DNA from: Polaribacter sp. Hel1_33_78
Lineage (GTDB): Bacteria; Bacteroidota; Bacteroidia; Flavobacteriales; Flavobacteriaceae
Direction: 5' to 3'
DNA: 64,000 bases
Assembly (NCBI RefSeq): GCF_900106075.1
Contig: NZ_LT629794.1
Coordinates: 2,625,501-2,689,500 of the forward strand
Of the stretch, positions 1 to 8,210 are shown in pieces (position 1 is the first letter of the stretch; every line of letters begins with the position of its first letter). A program made the translations under genes and the position numbers. The notes under the pieces are model-generated. The model was given only the letters and a program-made list of their open reading frames with translations. It ran no database searches and was not told where the DNA came from.

Positions 1-1133
1 CCATTAATAATATTTTTGCTCTCTTGCAACTCCTCCCTATTTTCTTTATACGCTATTGTAATTAATTCAAAACTTTTTGTATCACTCCCTTTTATCTCTA
101 ACTTAAAATCTTTTAAATTATTATAAGAAACATTACTATTTATTTCATTGCTCAAGTCATTATAGGTAGCATCTGTTATTTCATTAAAAAAATTAAGTTT
201 CAACGTTTTTCTTTCAAGGTCTCTCTCGTAATCTATAAGAGTTAAGGAAGGATTGTTTTTAATTTCAGTTTTAATAAAAATTTCTATCTGGCTATTAATT
301 CTACTTTTATTAAATACATTAATAAAGGTAAATATTGCAGGTATCATTACGGCTAAGCCTACAATAGAGGCTATGGTTGCATACTGTTTTCTTTTCGCAG
401 CATTTGCATATTTATACATTGGAAAACTTAACAATTTTAAGACTATAAAAGCTGCTAAAGCAATAAAAATAGTATTAATCGTAAATAAATACATGGCTCC
501 GAAAAAGTAAGAAAAATTACCTTTTGCTAATCCGTAACCAGCAGTGCAAAGCGGTGGCATTAAAGCTGTAGCAATTGCTACACCAAAAATTACGGAAGCT
601 ACAGTACCTTTTTTAGTTCTTGCAACCATTAATGCTAATCCACCAAAGAAAGCAATTAGTACATCTCTAATATCCGGACTTACACGTCCTAATAATTCAG
701 AAGTATCTTCACTTAAAGGAAAGAAATAAAAGAACATAAAGGAGGCAAATAAACTTAACCCAATCATGGTCCCCAAATTCACCAGGGACTTTTTAAAAGT
801 ATTAATATCATTTAAGGCAAAAGACATTCCGATACCCAAAATAGGCCCCATTAAAGGCGATATGAGCATGGCTCCAATTACGACTGCAGTTGAGTTTGCA
901 TTTAACCCTATTGACGCCACAAATATTGCAAAAATTAAAATCCAAGCAGTCGCTCCTTTAAATGAAATATCAGCTTTAATAGCCTCTATTGTGGCTTCAT
1001 GATCTGTATCATCTCTAAAATCTAAAAGCTCTTTTAAGTATTTTTTGATACTTACCAACAAGCCTTTAGCATCACTTTTTACTTCATTTTTAGACTGCTC
1101 TGCAGCCATTTCCTTAACTTTATCTTCCTCCAT
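1..1133 (-). CDS. DUF389 (TIGR00341-type) membrane protein, 3' end outside window
   Basis: Read on the minus strand from ATG at 1133, the frame stays open for 377 codons to the window edge, so the C-terminus is missing. A charged, soluble N-terminus of about 60 residues is followed by several hydrophobic segments. The stretch AVVIGAMLISPLMGPILGIG (about residues 84-103) and the later ATALMPPLCTAGYGLA are hallmark motifs of the DUF389 family. After about residue 270 the protein becomes charged again, suggesting a soluble domain behind the membrane core. The biochemical role of this family is not established; it is an inner-membrane protein. It follows the CIA30 gene on the same strand after a 48-bp gap and may be co-transcribed. 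Identification is by family motif; no function is claimed. Confidence 0.85.
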   Translation of the reverse strand, partial: MEEDKVKEMAAEQSKNEVKSDAKGLLVSIKKYLKELLDFRDDTDHEATIEAIKADISFKGATAWILIFAIFVASIGLNANSTAVVIGAMLISPLMGPILGIGMSFALNDINTFKKSLVNLGTMIGLSLFASFMFFYFFPLSEDTSELLGRVSPDIRDVLIAFFGGLALMVARTKKGTVASVIFGVAIATALMPPLCTAGYGLAKGNFSYFFGAMYLFTINTIFIALAAFIVLKLLSFPMYKYANAAKRKQYATIASIVGLAVMIPAIFTFINVFNKSRINSQIEIFIKTEIKNNPSLTLIDYERDLERKTLKLNFFNEITDATYNDLSNEINSNVSYNNLKDFKLEIKGSDTKSFELITIAYKENREELQESKNIIN

Positions 1134-1181
1134 ACTTACTGTTCAAAAACTTTTTAAAGATACAAAAAGCGATTTAACTAT

Positions 1182-1718
1182 TTATTCAAGATAAATTTTA
1201 TCAATTTCAATCTTAAAAGATTCATTCCTTTTGTTTCCAATAAGAAAAGCTATTTCTTCAATAATACTTGATGAAAATTTTGACATCTCTAATTTTCGAC
1301 CTCTAAATCCCGGGTACATTTCAGACAAATTAATTTCAATTAATTGCCAATTTTTGTTTGTTGAAAAGGAACTTATGTAGGAATAAAAATTGCGATAATT
1401 ATCTTTAACTCTAAATTGATAATTTTTACCGTCTCCTTTAATTTTTAGAATAATTTTTGAATAATTAGAAATCTCTTTTTTATTAAACCTGAATCTTAAA
1501 GAAGAAAAGCCACCATTATTTTCTAATGAAACTTCACCAAAATAAACACCGTTTCCATTTTCATTCAATTTAAAGTTACCTTCCGACTCTCCTCCCATAA
1601 CAACGTCATCAACAACCCGCCATGCAGAAATATCCGAATTAGAATTAAAATCAAAAATTAATTCTTTTGAATCACTCATTAGACTTGATATTATCATAAA
1701 AAATATTATTTTATTCAT
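1182..1718 (-). CDS. CIA30 (complex I intermediate-associated protein 30) domain protein
   Basis: A 178-residue protein made almost entirely of one CIA30 domain: the motif WRVVDDVVMGGESEG followed by GVYFGEVSLENNGGFSSLR is typical. In mitochondria CIA30 is a complex I assembly factor; bacterial members are of unknown role, and the fold is a carbohydrate-binding-like beta sandwich. The frame extends to TTG at 1727, but ATG at 1718 is preferred because it is a standard codon 13-14 nt after the expected transcription start of a TAnnTTTG element at 1738-1745. The N-terminus (NKIIFFMIISSLM) is hydrophobic and may be a short signal peptide. It lies downstream of tRNA-Lys and its terminator and upstream of the DUF389 gene. 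Confidence 0.85.
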   Translation of the reverse strand: MNKIIFFMIISSLMSDSKELIFDFNSNSDISAWRVVDDVVMGGESEGNFKLNENGNGVYFGEVSLENNGGFSSLRFRFNKKEISNYSKIILKIKGDGKNYQFRVKDNYRNFYSYISSFSTNKNWQLIEINLSEMYPGFRGRKLEMSKFSSSIIEEIAFLIGNKRNESFKIEIDKIYLE

Positions 1719-1737
1719 CTCTAGCAACGTTAGCTAC

Positions 1738-1745
1738 CAAAAATA
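1738..1745 (-). promoter_or_regulatory. Promoter -7 element upstream of the CIA30 gene
   Basis: On the minus strand the site reads TATTTTTG, an exact TAnnTTTG match to the Bacteroidota -7 consensus. No good TTTG is seen 17-23 nt upstream, so the -33 box is weak. It lies about 20 nt before the chosen ATG at 1718. Confidence 0.5.
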
Positions 1746-1780
1746 TTATTTTCAAAACAAAATAATGTTACAAAAAACAA

Positions 1781-1806
1781 AAAACTCTGCAAAATTGCAG
1801 AGTTTT
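1781..1806 (-). terminator. Rho-independent terminator after tRNA-Lys
   Basis: CTCTGC (1785-1790) pairs with GCAGAG (1797-1802), extended by A/T pairs on both sides. On the minus strand the hairpin is followed by T-rich sequence. It lies 12 nt beyond the tRNA 3' end. Confidence 0.8.
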
Positions 1807-1818
1807 CTTACTTCTATG

Positions 1819-1891
1819 TGACCGGGCTGGGGCTCGAACCCAGGACCCTCTCCTTAAAAGGGAGATGCTCTACCAACTGAGCTACCAGGTC
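1819..1891 (-). tRNA. tRNA-Lys (anticodon TTT)
   Basis: The minus strand folds into a complete cloverleaf: acceptor GACCTGG with CCCGGTC, a D arm around AGCTCAGTTGGTAGAGC, anticodon stem TCTCC/GGAGA with loop CTTTTAA (anticodon TTT), and T arm CTGGG-TTCGAGC-CCCAG. The discriminator base is A and CCA is not encoded. One oddity: acceptor pair 5-68 is a U-C mismatch. The gene stands alone with its own consensus promoter (1913-1943) and terminator (1781-1806). Confidence 0.96.
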
Positions 1892-1912
1892 TTTTTTCCT
1901 TTTAAGCGGCTG

Positions 1913-1943
1913 CAAATATATATATTATATTCTTTTAAACAAA
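1913..1943 (-). promoter_or_regulatory. Consensus promoter of tRNA-Lys
   Basis: On the minus strand a TTTG (-33, plus-strand positions 1940-1943) is followed after exactly 19 nt by TATATTTG (-7, 1913-1920). This is a perfect match to the Bacteroidota sigma-A consensus TTTG-N19-TAnnTTTG, about 20 nt before the tRNA 5' end. Confidence 0.85.
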
Positions 1944-1951
1944 CCTATTTT

Positions 1952-2719
1952 TCATTTTGTTTTATTTAAATATGCTTCTCTTACTTTTTTAAATAAATTG
2001 GAAGAGTATACGAAATTAACAACCGCCTCATTATCAGTTCTAAATATCTCATCACTAGTCCCCTCCCAGGCTTTTACCCCATTCTTTAAAAAAAGAATCT
2101 TTTCTCCTATTTCCATCACCGAATTCATATCATGTGTATTAATTACTGTAATAATATTATACTCATCAGTAATTTCTTGAATTAAGTTATCAATTACGGT
2201 GGCCGTTTGTGGATCTAAACCAGAGTTAGGCTCATCACAAAATAAATATTTCGGATTCATAACAATGGCCCTTGCGATGGCAACTCTTTTCTGCATTCCT
2301 CCTGATAATTCTGCTGGCAACTTTTTATTTGAATTCTCTAAATTTACTCTATTTAATACGAAGTTTACTCTTTCTAACATTTCTGATTGGGATTGATTTG
2401 TAAACATTTTCAGAGGAAACATTACATTTTCTTCTACTGTTTGCGAATCAAATAATGCACTCCCTTGAAAAACCATTCCAATTTCTTGTCTCCATTGTCT
2501 TCTCTCTGCATTCGTAAACTGAGTGTTTATCCTACCATCAAAAGAGATCGTTCCTTGCTCAGGGATGTGTAATCCAATTAACGTTTTTAAAAAAACTGTT
2601 TTTCCTGAACCACTTTGCCCAATAATAAGACTTGTTTTTCCCGGATGAAATGTTGTTGTAATTCCTTTTAAAACTTTAACATCACCAAAACCTTTATGTA
2701 AATTTTTTACTTCTATCAT
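1952..2719 (-). CDS. mlaF: MlaF-type ABC transporter ATP-binding protein (lipid transport)
   Basis: ATPase subunit of an Mla-type transporter moving phospholipid between inner and outer membranes. The 255 residues carry Walker A GQSGSGKT at 34-41, the signature LSGGMQKR near 140, Walker B LFCDEPNSGLDP near 160 and an H-loop histidine in INTHDMNSVMEIG. The tyrosine/proline-poor signature with GGM and the SGLDP after Walker B are typical of the MlaF/Ttg2A branch. Its ATG directly abuts the stop of the permease gene upstream, so the two are translationally coupled. No MlaD-type (MCE) substrate-binding gene is adjacent in this window; in flavobacteria it is often elsewhere. The exact substrate is inferred from the family. 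Confidence 0.92.
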   Translation of the reverse strand: MIEVKNLHKGFGDVKVLKGITTTFHPGKTSLIIGQSGSGKTVFLKTLIGLHIPEQGTISFDGRINTQFTNAERRQWRQEIGMVFQGSALFDSQTVEENVMFPLKMFTNQSQSEMLERVNFVLNRVNLENSNKKLPAELSGGMQKRVAIARAIVMNPKYLFCDEPNSGLDPQTATVIDNLIQEITDEYNIITVINTHDMNSVMEIGEKILFLKNGVKAWEGTSDEIFRTDNEAVVNFVYSSNLFKKVREAYLNKTK

Positions 2720-3460
2720 TTAAGTTAGTAACATTTGAGTTAAAAAATAATTAGCAAGTACAATTAAAATAATAGTCCAAACTACAGCCTTTGTACTGGC
2801 TTTACCAACTGCAATAGATCCTCCTTTTACATAATATCCATGGTAAGATGGAACTGTGGCAATTAAAAATGCAAAAACCAATGTTTTAATCATTGCATAG
2901 GTAATTAAAAAAGGATTAAAAGTAGTTTGAACTCCTGTAATATAATCTGTCCCTGTAAATAAACCTGATAAAACGCCTGTAACCCATCCTCCAAAAACAC
3001 CCAAAATCATGGCCAAAATAATTAAAAAAGGATAGAAAAAAACAGTTGAAATAACTTTTGGGAGCACTAAATAATTTAATGAATTGATACCCATAACCTC
3101 TAAAGCGTCAATTTGCTCCGTTACGCGCATTGCACCAATACTGGATGTAATATAAGAACCTACTTTTCCAGCCAAAATAATTGAACAAAATGTAGGCGCA
3201 AACTCCAAAATAATAGATCGTTTCGCAGCAAAACCTATTAATGATTTTGGTATAAATGGACTTTCTAAATTTAGTGCCGTTTGCAATGCTATAACTCCTC
3301 CTATAAAAAAGGAGATAAATATAATAATCCCTAAAGATTTTAAGCCTAATTCCTCAATCTCTTTCATTAGAGATTCGTAAAAGATCCTAGTTTTTTGAGG
3401 TTTTTTAAAAACCTGAACCAACATTAAAAAGTATTTACCTATATGCTCTATGTAATTCAT
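2720..3460 (-). CDS. mlaE: MlaE-type ABC transporter permease
   Basis: Membrane subunit of the Mla lipid transporter, partner of the ATPase encoded immediately downstream. The 246-residue protein has about five to six membrane segments and conserved MlaE features: GGVIALQTALNL near 55, then EFAPTFCSIILAGKVGSYITSSIGAMRVTEQIDALEVMGI around 90-130, the cytoplasmic coupling-helix region that docks on MlaF. Length matches the usual 245-265. The stop codon (2720-2722) touches the mlaF start codon. A TACTTTAG sequence upstream is one base off the -7 consensus and may be the promoter. The divergent neighbour is the PafA-type phosphatase. Confidence 0.92.
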   Translation of the reverse strand: MNYIEHIGKYFLMLVQVFKKPQKTRIFYESLMKEIEELGLKSLGIIIFISFFIGGVIALQTALNLESPFIPKSLIGFAAKRSIILEFAPTFCSIILAGKVGSYITSSIGAMRVTEQIDALEVMGINSLNYLVLPKVISTVFFYPFLIILAMILGVFGGWVTGVLSGLFTGTDYITGVQTTFNPFLITYAMIKTLVFAFLIATVPSYHGYYVKGGSIAVGKASTKAVVWTIILIVLANYFLTQMLLT

Positions 3461-3536
3461 AGATTTAATTTTATGCTAAAGTATTAAATTTACATGAATA
3501 GAATGTAAAATTAGACCGATCAAAATAAAAATTAAT

Positions 3537-3544
3537 TACTTTTG
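3537..3544 (+). promoter_or_regulatory. Promoter -7 element for the alkaline phosphatase gene
   Basis: TACTTTTG matches TAnnTTTG exactly and lies 28 nt before the ATG at 3572. The -33 region is poor (TTAG at 3511, 22 nt upstream), so the assignment is tentative. Confidence 0.45.
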
Positions 3545-3571
3545 ATATTATATTATAAATATTGATTTTTC

Positions 3572-5209
3572 ATGAAAAACATCATCTTTTTTCTCTTAAT
3601 TTTTAGTGTATTTTTTACTGGATGCAAACTTAAAGAATCCAAACAGCAAGAACCAAAACTTATTGTTGGTATTGTTATAGATCAAATGCGATATGATTAT
3701 TTAACCAGATTTTCTGATAGATATTCTGAAAACGGATTTAAGAGATTATTAAAAAACGGATTTTCTATCGAAAATGCATACTATAATCTTATACCTACGT
3801 ATACGGCAGTTGGGCATGCCTCTATTTATACGGGAACAACACCAGACAATCATGGTATAATTTCCAATAATTGGTACGATAAATTCTTAAAAAAAACTAT
3901 TTACTGTGTTGATGATGATATCTATAGAACTGTTGGAAACAATAGTGATGCAGGCAAAAAATCACCTTCTAGAATGTATACAACAACAGTAACAGATCAA
4001 TTACATTTGGCACAAAACATGAATGGTAAAACCATAGGAATTGCCATCAAAGATAGATCTGCAATTTTACCTGCAGGTCATACAGCAAATGCTGCTTATT
4101 GGTTTCATGGTAAACAAAAGGGACAATGGATTTCTTCTAATTTCTATATGGAAAATTTACCAAACTGGGTAACAGACTTTAACAACTCTGACAACGCAAA
4201 CAACTATTTAAAAACACCTTGGAATACACTTTACGACATAAACACCTACACCAACAGCATTATCGATAACAACCTTTTTGAAGGAAAGTTTAAAGGAGAA
4301 ACAGCAACTTCATTTCCTCATGATATTCCTAATTTAAAAGTAACAAATGGAAACTTCGATATTTTAAAAGGAATTCCAGCTGGTAATTCATTTACAGCAG
4401 ACTTCGCCAAGGCCGCTATTCTTGGAGAAAATTTAGGTAAAAGTGAATTTACTGATTTTTTAGCCGTAAGCTTTTCATCTACAGATTATATAGGTCATCA
4501 ATTTGGACCTGCATCAAAAGAAATTGAAGACACTTATCTTCGATTAGACAAAGATATAGCTGATTTATTATCATTTTTAGATAAACAAATTGGAAAAAAT
4601 AAATATACTGTCTTTTTAACTGCAGATCACGCTGCTGTTGATGTACCTGCATATTTACAATCTTTAAAAATACCTGCACATTATTTTGATATTCAAAAAT
4701 TTAAACAATCTGCTTTAGAAATCACTAAAAAATATTTTAACTCTATTGAATTGATTGAAAATATTTCAAACTATCAAATTTTTCTAAACAAACAGAAAAT
4801 CGAATCTTTAGGTTTGGACAAAAATAAAGTTGCCGATAAATTAGTTGAAGAAATTCTAAATTTTGAAGGAATTTACAAGGCTGTAACGGCTAGAACATTG
4901 CAAACAACTAGATTTTTTGATGGAATTATGAATTCTTTACAAAATGGTTACAATCAAAAAATTTCTGGTGACGTAATGATGATTCCTTATCCTGCCACCT
5001 TAATAAGAGGTAGAACAGGAACTTCACATGGTTCTGGTTATTCTTATGACACTCATATCCCGTTGATTTTTTATGGAAATGGCATCAAAAAAGGTGTGTC
5101 AAAAAGCAAATATGAGATAATTGATATTGCACCAACGATTGCTAATTTATTACGAATTGAAGCTCCTAATTCATCTACTGGTAAGATTATTACTGAAGCT
5201 TTAAAATAA
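3572..5209 (+). CDS. pafA: PafA-type alkaline phosphatase, lipoprotein
   Basis: Metal-dependent phosphomonoesterase of the alkaline phosphatase superfamily, closest to PafA of flavobacteria, which releases phosphate from organic phosphoesters outside the cytoplasm. Lipobox FFTGC places the lipid-anchored cysteine at 18. Visible active-site residues: metal ligand Asp37 (GIVIDQM), nucleophile Thr78 (PTYTAVGH), Asn100, Lys160 and Arg162 (KDRSAI) that replace the usual arginine as phosphate binders, metal ligands in SSTDYIGHQFG and TADHAAV, and the late histidine in GTSHGSGYSYD. These correspond to the PafA set with a shift of one or two residues. The 545-residue length fits the family. It is monocistronic, divergent from mlaE. 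No Pho-box was looked for, since Bacteroidota sites are poorly defined. Confidence 0.93.
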   Translation: MKNIIFFLLIFSVFFTGCKLKESKQQEPKLIVGIVIDQMRYDYLTRFSDRYSENGFKRLLKNGFSIENAYYNLIPTYTAVGHASIYTGTTPDNHGIISNNWYDKFLKKTIYCVDDDIYRTVGNNSDAGKKSPSRMYTTTVTDQLHLAQNMNGKTIGIAIKDRSAILPAGHTANAAYWFHGKQKGQWISSNFYMENLPNWVTDFNNSDNANNYLKTPWNTLYDINTYTNSIIDNNLFEGKFKGETATSFPHDIPNLKVTNGNFDILKGIPAGNSFTADFAKAAILGENLGKSEFTDFLAVSFSSTDYIGHQFGPASKEIEDTYLRLDKDIADLLSFLDKQIGKNKYTVFLTADHAAVDVPAYLQSLKIPAHYFDIQKFKQSALEITKKYFNSIELIENISNYQIFLNKQKIESLGLDKNKVADKLVEEILNFEGIYKAVTARTLQTTRFFDGIMNSLQNGYNQKISGDVMMIPYPATLIRGRTGTSHGSGYSYDTHIPLIFYGNGIKKGVSKSKYEIIDIAPTIANLLRIEAPNSSTGKIITEALK

Positions 5210-5311
5210 TTCATTATGAAGTTTAAATCTTGGAATTTATTTTTGACTACAGAGTTACAGTAACCATTTTAAAGAAAAATTTATGGGTTAGATACTTTAG
5301 ATAAAAAAATA

Positions 5312-5986
5312 TCATATTTTAAAATTAGAATCTTTTTGATGTTTTTTAATCGCTTTTCTAGACAACACAGTTCCTATTATTAAAGAAAGTATTGCGCCTA
5401 TTAATGTTCCGGGAACAAAGTTGATAAACAAAAAGAAATTATAAAATCCATGAAAAATTGTTGCGCCTAATAAACCTAATAAATTTAACTGTATTCTATT
5501 TTTAGAAAACTTAGCTTTCCCCATAAAATAACCCATTAAAATTCCAAAAGTTGCATGAGCAGGAACCGCTGTGAATGCTCTTGTAATTCCTGTAGACACT
5601 CCATATTGCAAAATGTACAAAACGTTTTCTAGTGCAGCAAAACCCATAGAAACAGTTAAGGCATAAACAATTCCATCAAAAGGTTCATTAAATTCCTTAT
5701 TCTTTTGAGCATAATATTTTACAATGACATATTTAGAAAACTCTTCAACTAAAGCAACTACAACAAATGCCTTTATGAATTGCTGAAAAACACTTTTTTC
5801 ATCGTTTAAAGGATAAATTGAATTGAATAATACTCCTAAAATTAAAGTAATTATGATGCTCCCAAATGCACCTAAGAAAAAATTTTTTATTAAAAATGAA
5901 ATCGGTTCTTTTTCAATTTTATCTTTGAGATAAATAAAAATGACAAAGATCATTGCTGGTGCAATTGCTAATAAAAGAAAGTCCAT
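5312..5986 (-). CDS. PrsW family intramembrane metalloprotease
   Basis: A 224-residue polytopic membrane protein with the PrsW signature: EEFSKY (about 81-86), the segment PFDGIVYALTVSMGFAALEN (about 102-121), HATFGILMGYFMG (about 144-156) and HGFYNFFLF near 180. The two glutamates and the histidines are the presumed zinc-site residues. In Bacillus subtilis PrsW performs site-1 cleavage of anti-sigma factor RsiW; here the substrate is unknown and no sigma/anti-sigma pair is adjacent. It lies between the phosphatase and ctlX genes, probably transcribed alone, with only a near-consensus TATTTTTA upstream. Confidence 0.88.
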   Translation of the reverse strand: MDFLLLAIAPAMIFVIFIYLKDKIEKEPISFLIKNFFLGAFGSIIITLILGVLFNSIYPLNDEKSVFQQFIKAFVVVALVEEFSKYVIVKYYAQKNKEFNEPFDGIVYALTVSMGFAALENVLYILQYGVSTGITRAFTAVPAHATFGILMGYFMGKAKFSKNRIQLNLLGLLGATIFHGFYNFFLFINFVPGTLIGAILSLIIGTVLSRKAIKKHQKDSNFKI

Positions 5987-6031
5987 TTTCTAAAAATATG
6001 AGCTATTAAATTATGTTTTCAAGAATAAAAC

Positions 6032-6967
6032 CTACATTTTAGTTAAAAAAACTTCAGCCATCATACAACGTGCACTTCCTCCTCCGCAAGTTTCAATAGT
6101 TGCTAAAGAGCTAGAAATTATTTTACAATGTTTATTTATTTGAGATTTCTGAGTTGGAGTTAAACAATCAAAAGCGGCTTGGCTCATCACTAAAAAGCGT
6201 TCATTATTTTTTCCATGAACTTGCAACATATTTCCTGCAAAGTTATTTACTTGCTCTTCAGTAATATCTATTACTTGTTTCTTGTCTTCCTTTAAATGTT
6301 TTAATACGTTCTTACGTTCTTTTTTGTCATCTATAGAAGATAGACAAACTATTGCAAATGTTTCTGCAACACACATCATTACGTTTGTATGATAGATTGC
6401 TTCTCTTTTATTATTTACAGTTTGATTTGCAGTGAAAACAACTGGTGTATATTCAAAATCTTCACAAAATTCTATAAACAATTCTTCTTCTGCTCTTGGA
6501 GAAATTGCACAGTATGCTTTTTTATTTTCTCTGTCCAAAATCATGCTTCCTGTTCCTTCTAAAAATATTTGTTCATCTTCAGCAGAAGTATAATCAACAA
6601 TATTCTCTATTAAATAACCTTGCTTTTCTAAGGTTTCTAAAACATCTTCTCTGCGCTCTAAACGTCTATTTTCTGCAAACATTGGATAAATTGCTACCGT
6701 TCCATCTCCATGAAAGGACACCCAATTGTTAGGAAAAAGAGAGTCTGGTGTATCAAACTCATTCGAATCGGACACTACAATTACTTCAATACCAAAACCT
6801 CTTAATTTATCAACATAACCATCAAACTCATTTTGTGCTTTGGAGTTTATGGTTGCTGGCAATAAATCTTTAAATGCTTTCTGATAATAATTATTTACAG
6901 CAGTTTGTTCATTCATCCTAAAATTGATAGGACGAACCATAAGTATTGTATTAGTAGTTTGTTTCAT
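6032..6967 (-). CDS. ctlX: Citrulline hydrolase CtlX / arginine deiminase-related protein
   Basis: Member of the guanidino-group-modifying (amidinotransferase) fold, related to the citrulline-utilisation hydrolase CtlX, which converts citrulline to ornithine, ammonia and CO2. The 311-residue protein begins with ILMVRPINFRMNEQTAVNNYYQ-like sequence typical of the family. Candidate catalytic residues are the glutamate in FLEGTGSM, the histidine in AIYHTNVMM and Cys301 in the terminal GGGSARCMMAEVF. A second cysteine at 294 is also present. A second amidinohydrolase of a different subfamily lies 1.2 kb away, so the two may share an arginine/citrulline catabolic role, but no other arginine genes are nearby. 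Confidence is high for family, moderate for substrate. Confidence 0.88.
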   Translation of the reverse strand: MKQTTNTILMVRPINFRMNEQTAVNNYYQKAFKDLLPATINSKAQNEFDGYVDKLRGFGIEVIVVSDSNEFDTPDSLFPNNWVSFHGDGTVAIYPMFAENRRLERREDVLETLEKQGYLIENIVDYTSAEDEQIFLEGTGSMILDRENKKAYCAISPRAEEELFIEFCEDFEYTPVVFTANQTVNNKREAIYHTNVMMCVAETFAIVCLSSIDDKKERKNVLKHLKEDKKQVIDITEEQVNNFAGNMLQVHGKNNERFLVMSQAAFDCLTPTQKSQINKHCKIISSSLATIETCGGGSARCMMAEVFLTKM

Positions 6968-6985
6968 TAATTTTTAGTTTATTCG

Positions 6986-6993
6986 CAAAATTA
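6986..6993 (-). promoter_or_regulatory. Promoter -7 element upstream of ctlX
   Basis: The minus strand reads TAATTTTG, an exact TAnnTTTG match, about 19 nt before the ctlX ATG. The spacing region upstream is A-rich and lacks a TTTG. Confidence 0.4.
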
Positions 6994-7209
6994 TACTTTT
7001 TTTATGATATAATTTTTGCTAAATCAACAAATTATTCTGTTTTTTTTGAAAAAATTTATACTTGAAATACTTCTCAGTTCATTAACGCTATTTAAAATTT
7101 TATTTTTTTGTTTAACTTATTTTATAAAAAATTTAACAAAAAATATTTATCTGGCTTTTGAACAAATCTTACTTTTACATTGTTATAAATACTCAAAAAT
7201 TCAATAATT

Positions 7210-8145
7210 ATGAAAAATTTATCAAAATTCCTTTGCCTAATGTTTTTTACTACTCTTTTATCATCTTGTAATGATGATAATGATGTAATGATTGAAACAA
7301 ACACAATAGTAGATGTTGCTATAAATAACAATTTAACGAGCTTAGTTGCTGCTGTAACCAGAGCAGATTTAGCAACTACCTTATCAGGTAGTGGTCCTTT
7401 CACAGTATTTGCACCTACAAATGCAGCTTTTCAAAATTTATTAGACTCTAACTCAAGTTGGAGTTCCTTAGATGACATTCCAGTTGAAACTTTAAGATCA
7501 GTTCTATTATTCCATGTATTAAGTGGAAGCGTAAAATCAACTGATTTGTCAGATACTTATGTGCCTACCTTGTCAACAGGGCCTAATGATGAAAGTTTAT
7601 CATTGCAAGTACAAGTTACTGACGGAATAGCATTTAATGGAGATGCTGCGCCAGTAGTTGTTGATGTTGAAGCAAGTAACGGTACCGTGCATGTAATTGA
7701 TAAAGTAATGTTACCACCCAACGTTGTAGCTTTAGCTTTAAACAATGAAGTATTTACAAGTTTGGTTGCTGCCTTAACAGACATTAGACATACAACTGAT
7801 TTTATTGCAACTTTATCTGGAAATGGTCCATTTACAATATTTGCACCAACCAACGATGCTTTTCAAGCATTATTAGATTCTAACTCAGATTGGAATTCAT
7901 TAGCTGATGTTCCAATTACTACTTTAGAAGCTGTTCTTTTATATCATGTTGTTAATGGAGCCAATGTCCAATCCGACCAATTAACCAATGGAGATGTTGA
8001 TACTCTTGGAGGCACCATAACAATTGATTTAACGTCTGGGGCGCAAATAAAAACAACGAGCGAGCAAACTGTAAATATTATATTAGTTGACGTTCAAGGA
8101 TCTAATGGAGTAGTTCATGCGATTGATACCGTTTTAATACCGTAA
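7210..8145 (+). CDS. Lipoprotein with two fasciclin (FAS1) domains
   Basis: A 311-residue surface or periplasmic lipoprotein. Lipobox LLSSC gives a lipid-anchored Cys20, followed by NDDND, an acidic run like the lipoprotein export signals that send Bacteroidota lipoproteins to the cell surface. Two FAS1 domains follow, roughly residues 33-165 and 168-311, each with the H1 motif (FTVFAPTNAAFQ; FTIFAPTNDAFQ), a central FHVLSG or YHVVNG, and the H2 end VHVIDKVMLPP or VHAIDTVLIP. FAS1 domains mediate cell adhesion or polysaccharide binding; the partner is unknown. The two domains are clearly homologous, pointing to internal duplication. The gene is alone on the plus strand and converges on the DDAH-like gene with a shared terminator. 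Confidence 0.92.
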   Translation: MKNLSKFLCLMFFTTLLSSCNDDNDVMIETNTIVDVAINNNLTSLVAAVTRADLATTLSGSGPFTVFAPTNAAFQNLLDSNSSWSSLDDIPVETLRSVLLFHVLSGSVKSTDLSDTYVPTLSTGPNDESLSLQVQVTDGIAFNGDAAPVVVDVEASNGTVHVIDKVMLPPNVVALALNNEVFTSLVAALTDIRHTTDFIATLSGNGPFTIFAPTNDAFQALLDSNSDWNSLADVPITTLEAVLLYHVVNGANVQSDQLTNGDVDTLGGTITIDLTSGAQIKTTSEQTVNIILVDVQGSNGVVHAIDTVLIP

Positions 8146-8163
8146 TTCATTATCTTTTAAACG

Positions 8164-8207
8164 AAAAAAAAAGAAATCTGTAAAATTACAGCTTTCTTTT
8201 TTTTTTG
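8164..8207. terminator. Bidirectional terminator between convergent genes
   Basis: AAAGAAA-t-CTGTAA (8170-8183) pairs with TTACAG-c-TTTCTTT (8186-8199), with a T-run on the plus side and an A-run on the other, so it can serve both the fasciclin gene and the DDAH-like gene. Confidence 0.82.
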
Positions 8208-8210
8208 AAA

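Noticed and set aside
253..1002. Plus-strand ORFs of 60-85 codons over the first kilobase
   Set aside because: They are antisense shadows of the DUF389 gene, which has clear family motifs on the minus strand.
7122..7403. Minus-strand ORF of 93 codons over the fasciclin gene start
   Set aside because: Antisense shadow; the plus strand has a lipobox and FAS1 motifs.
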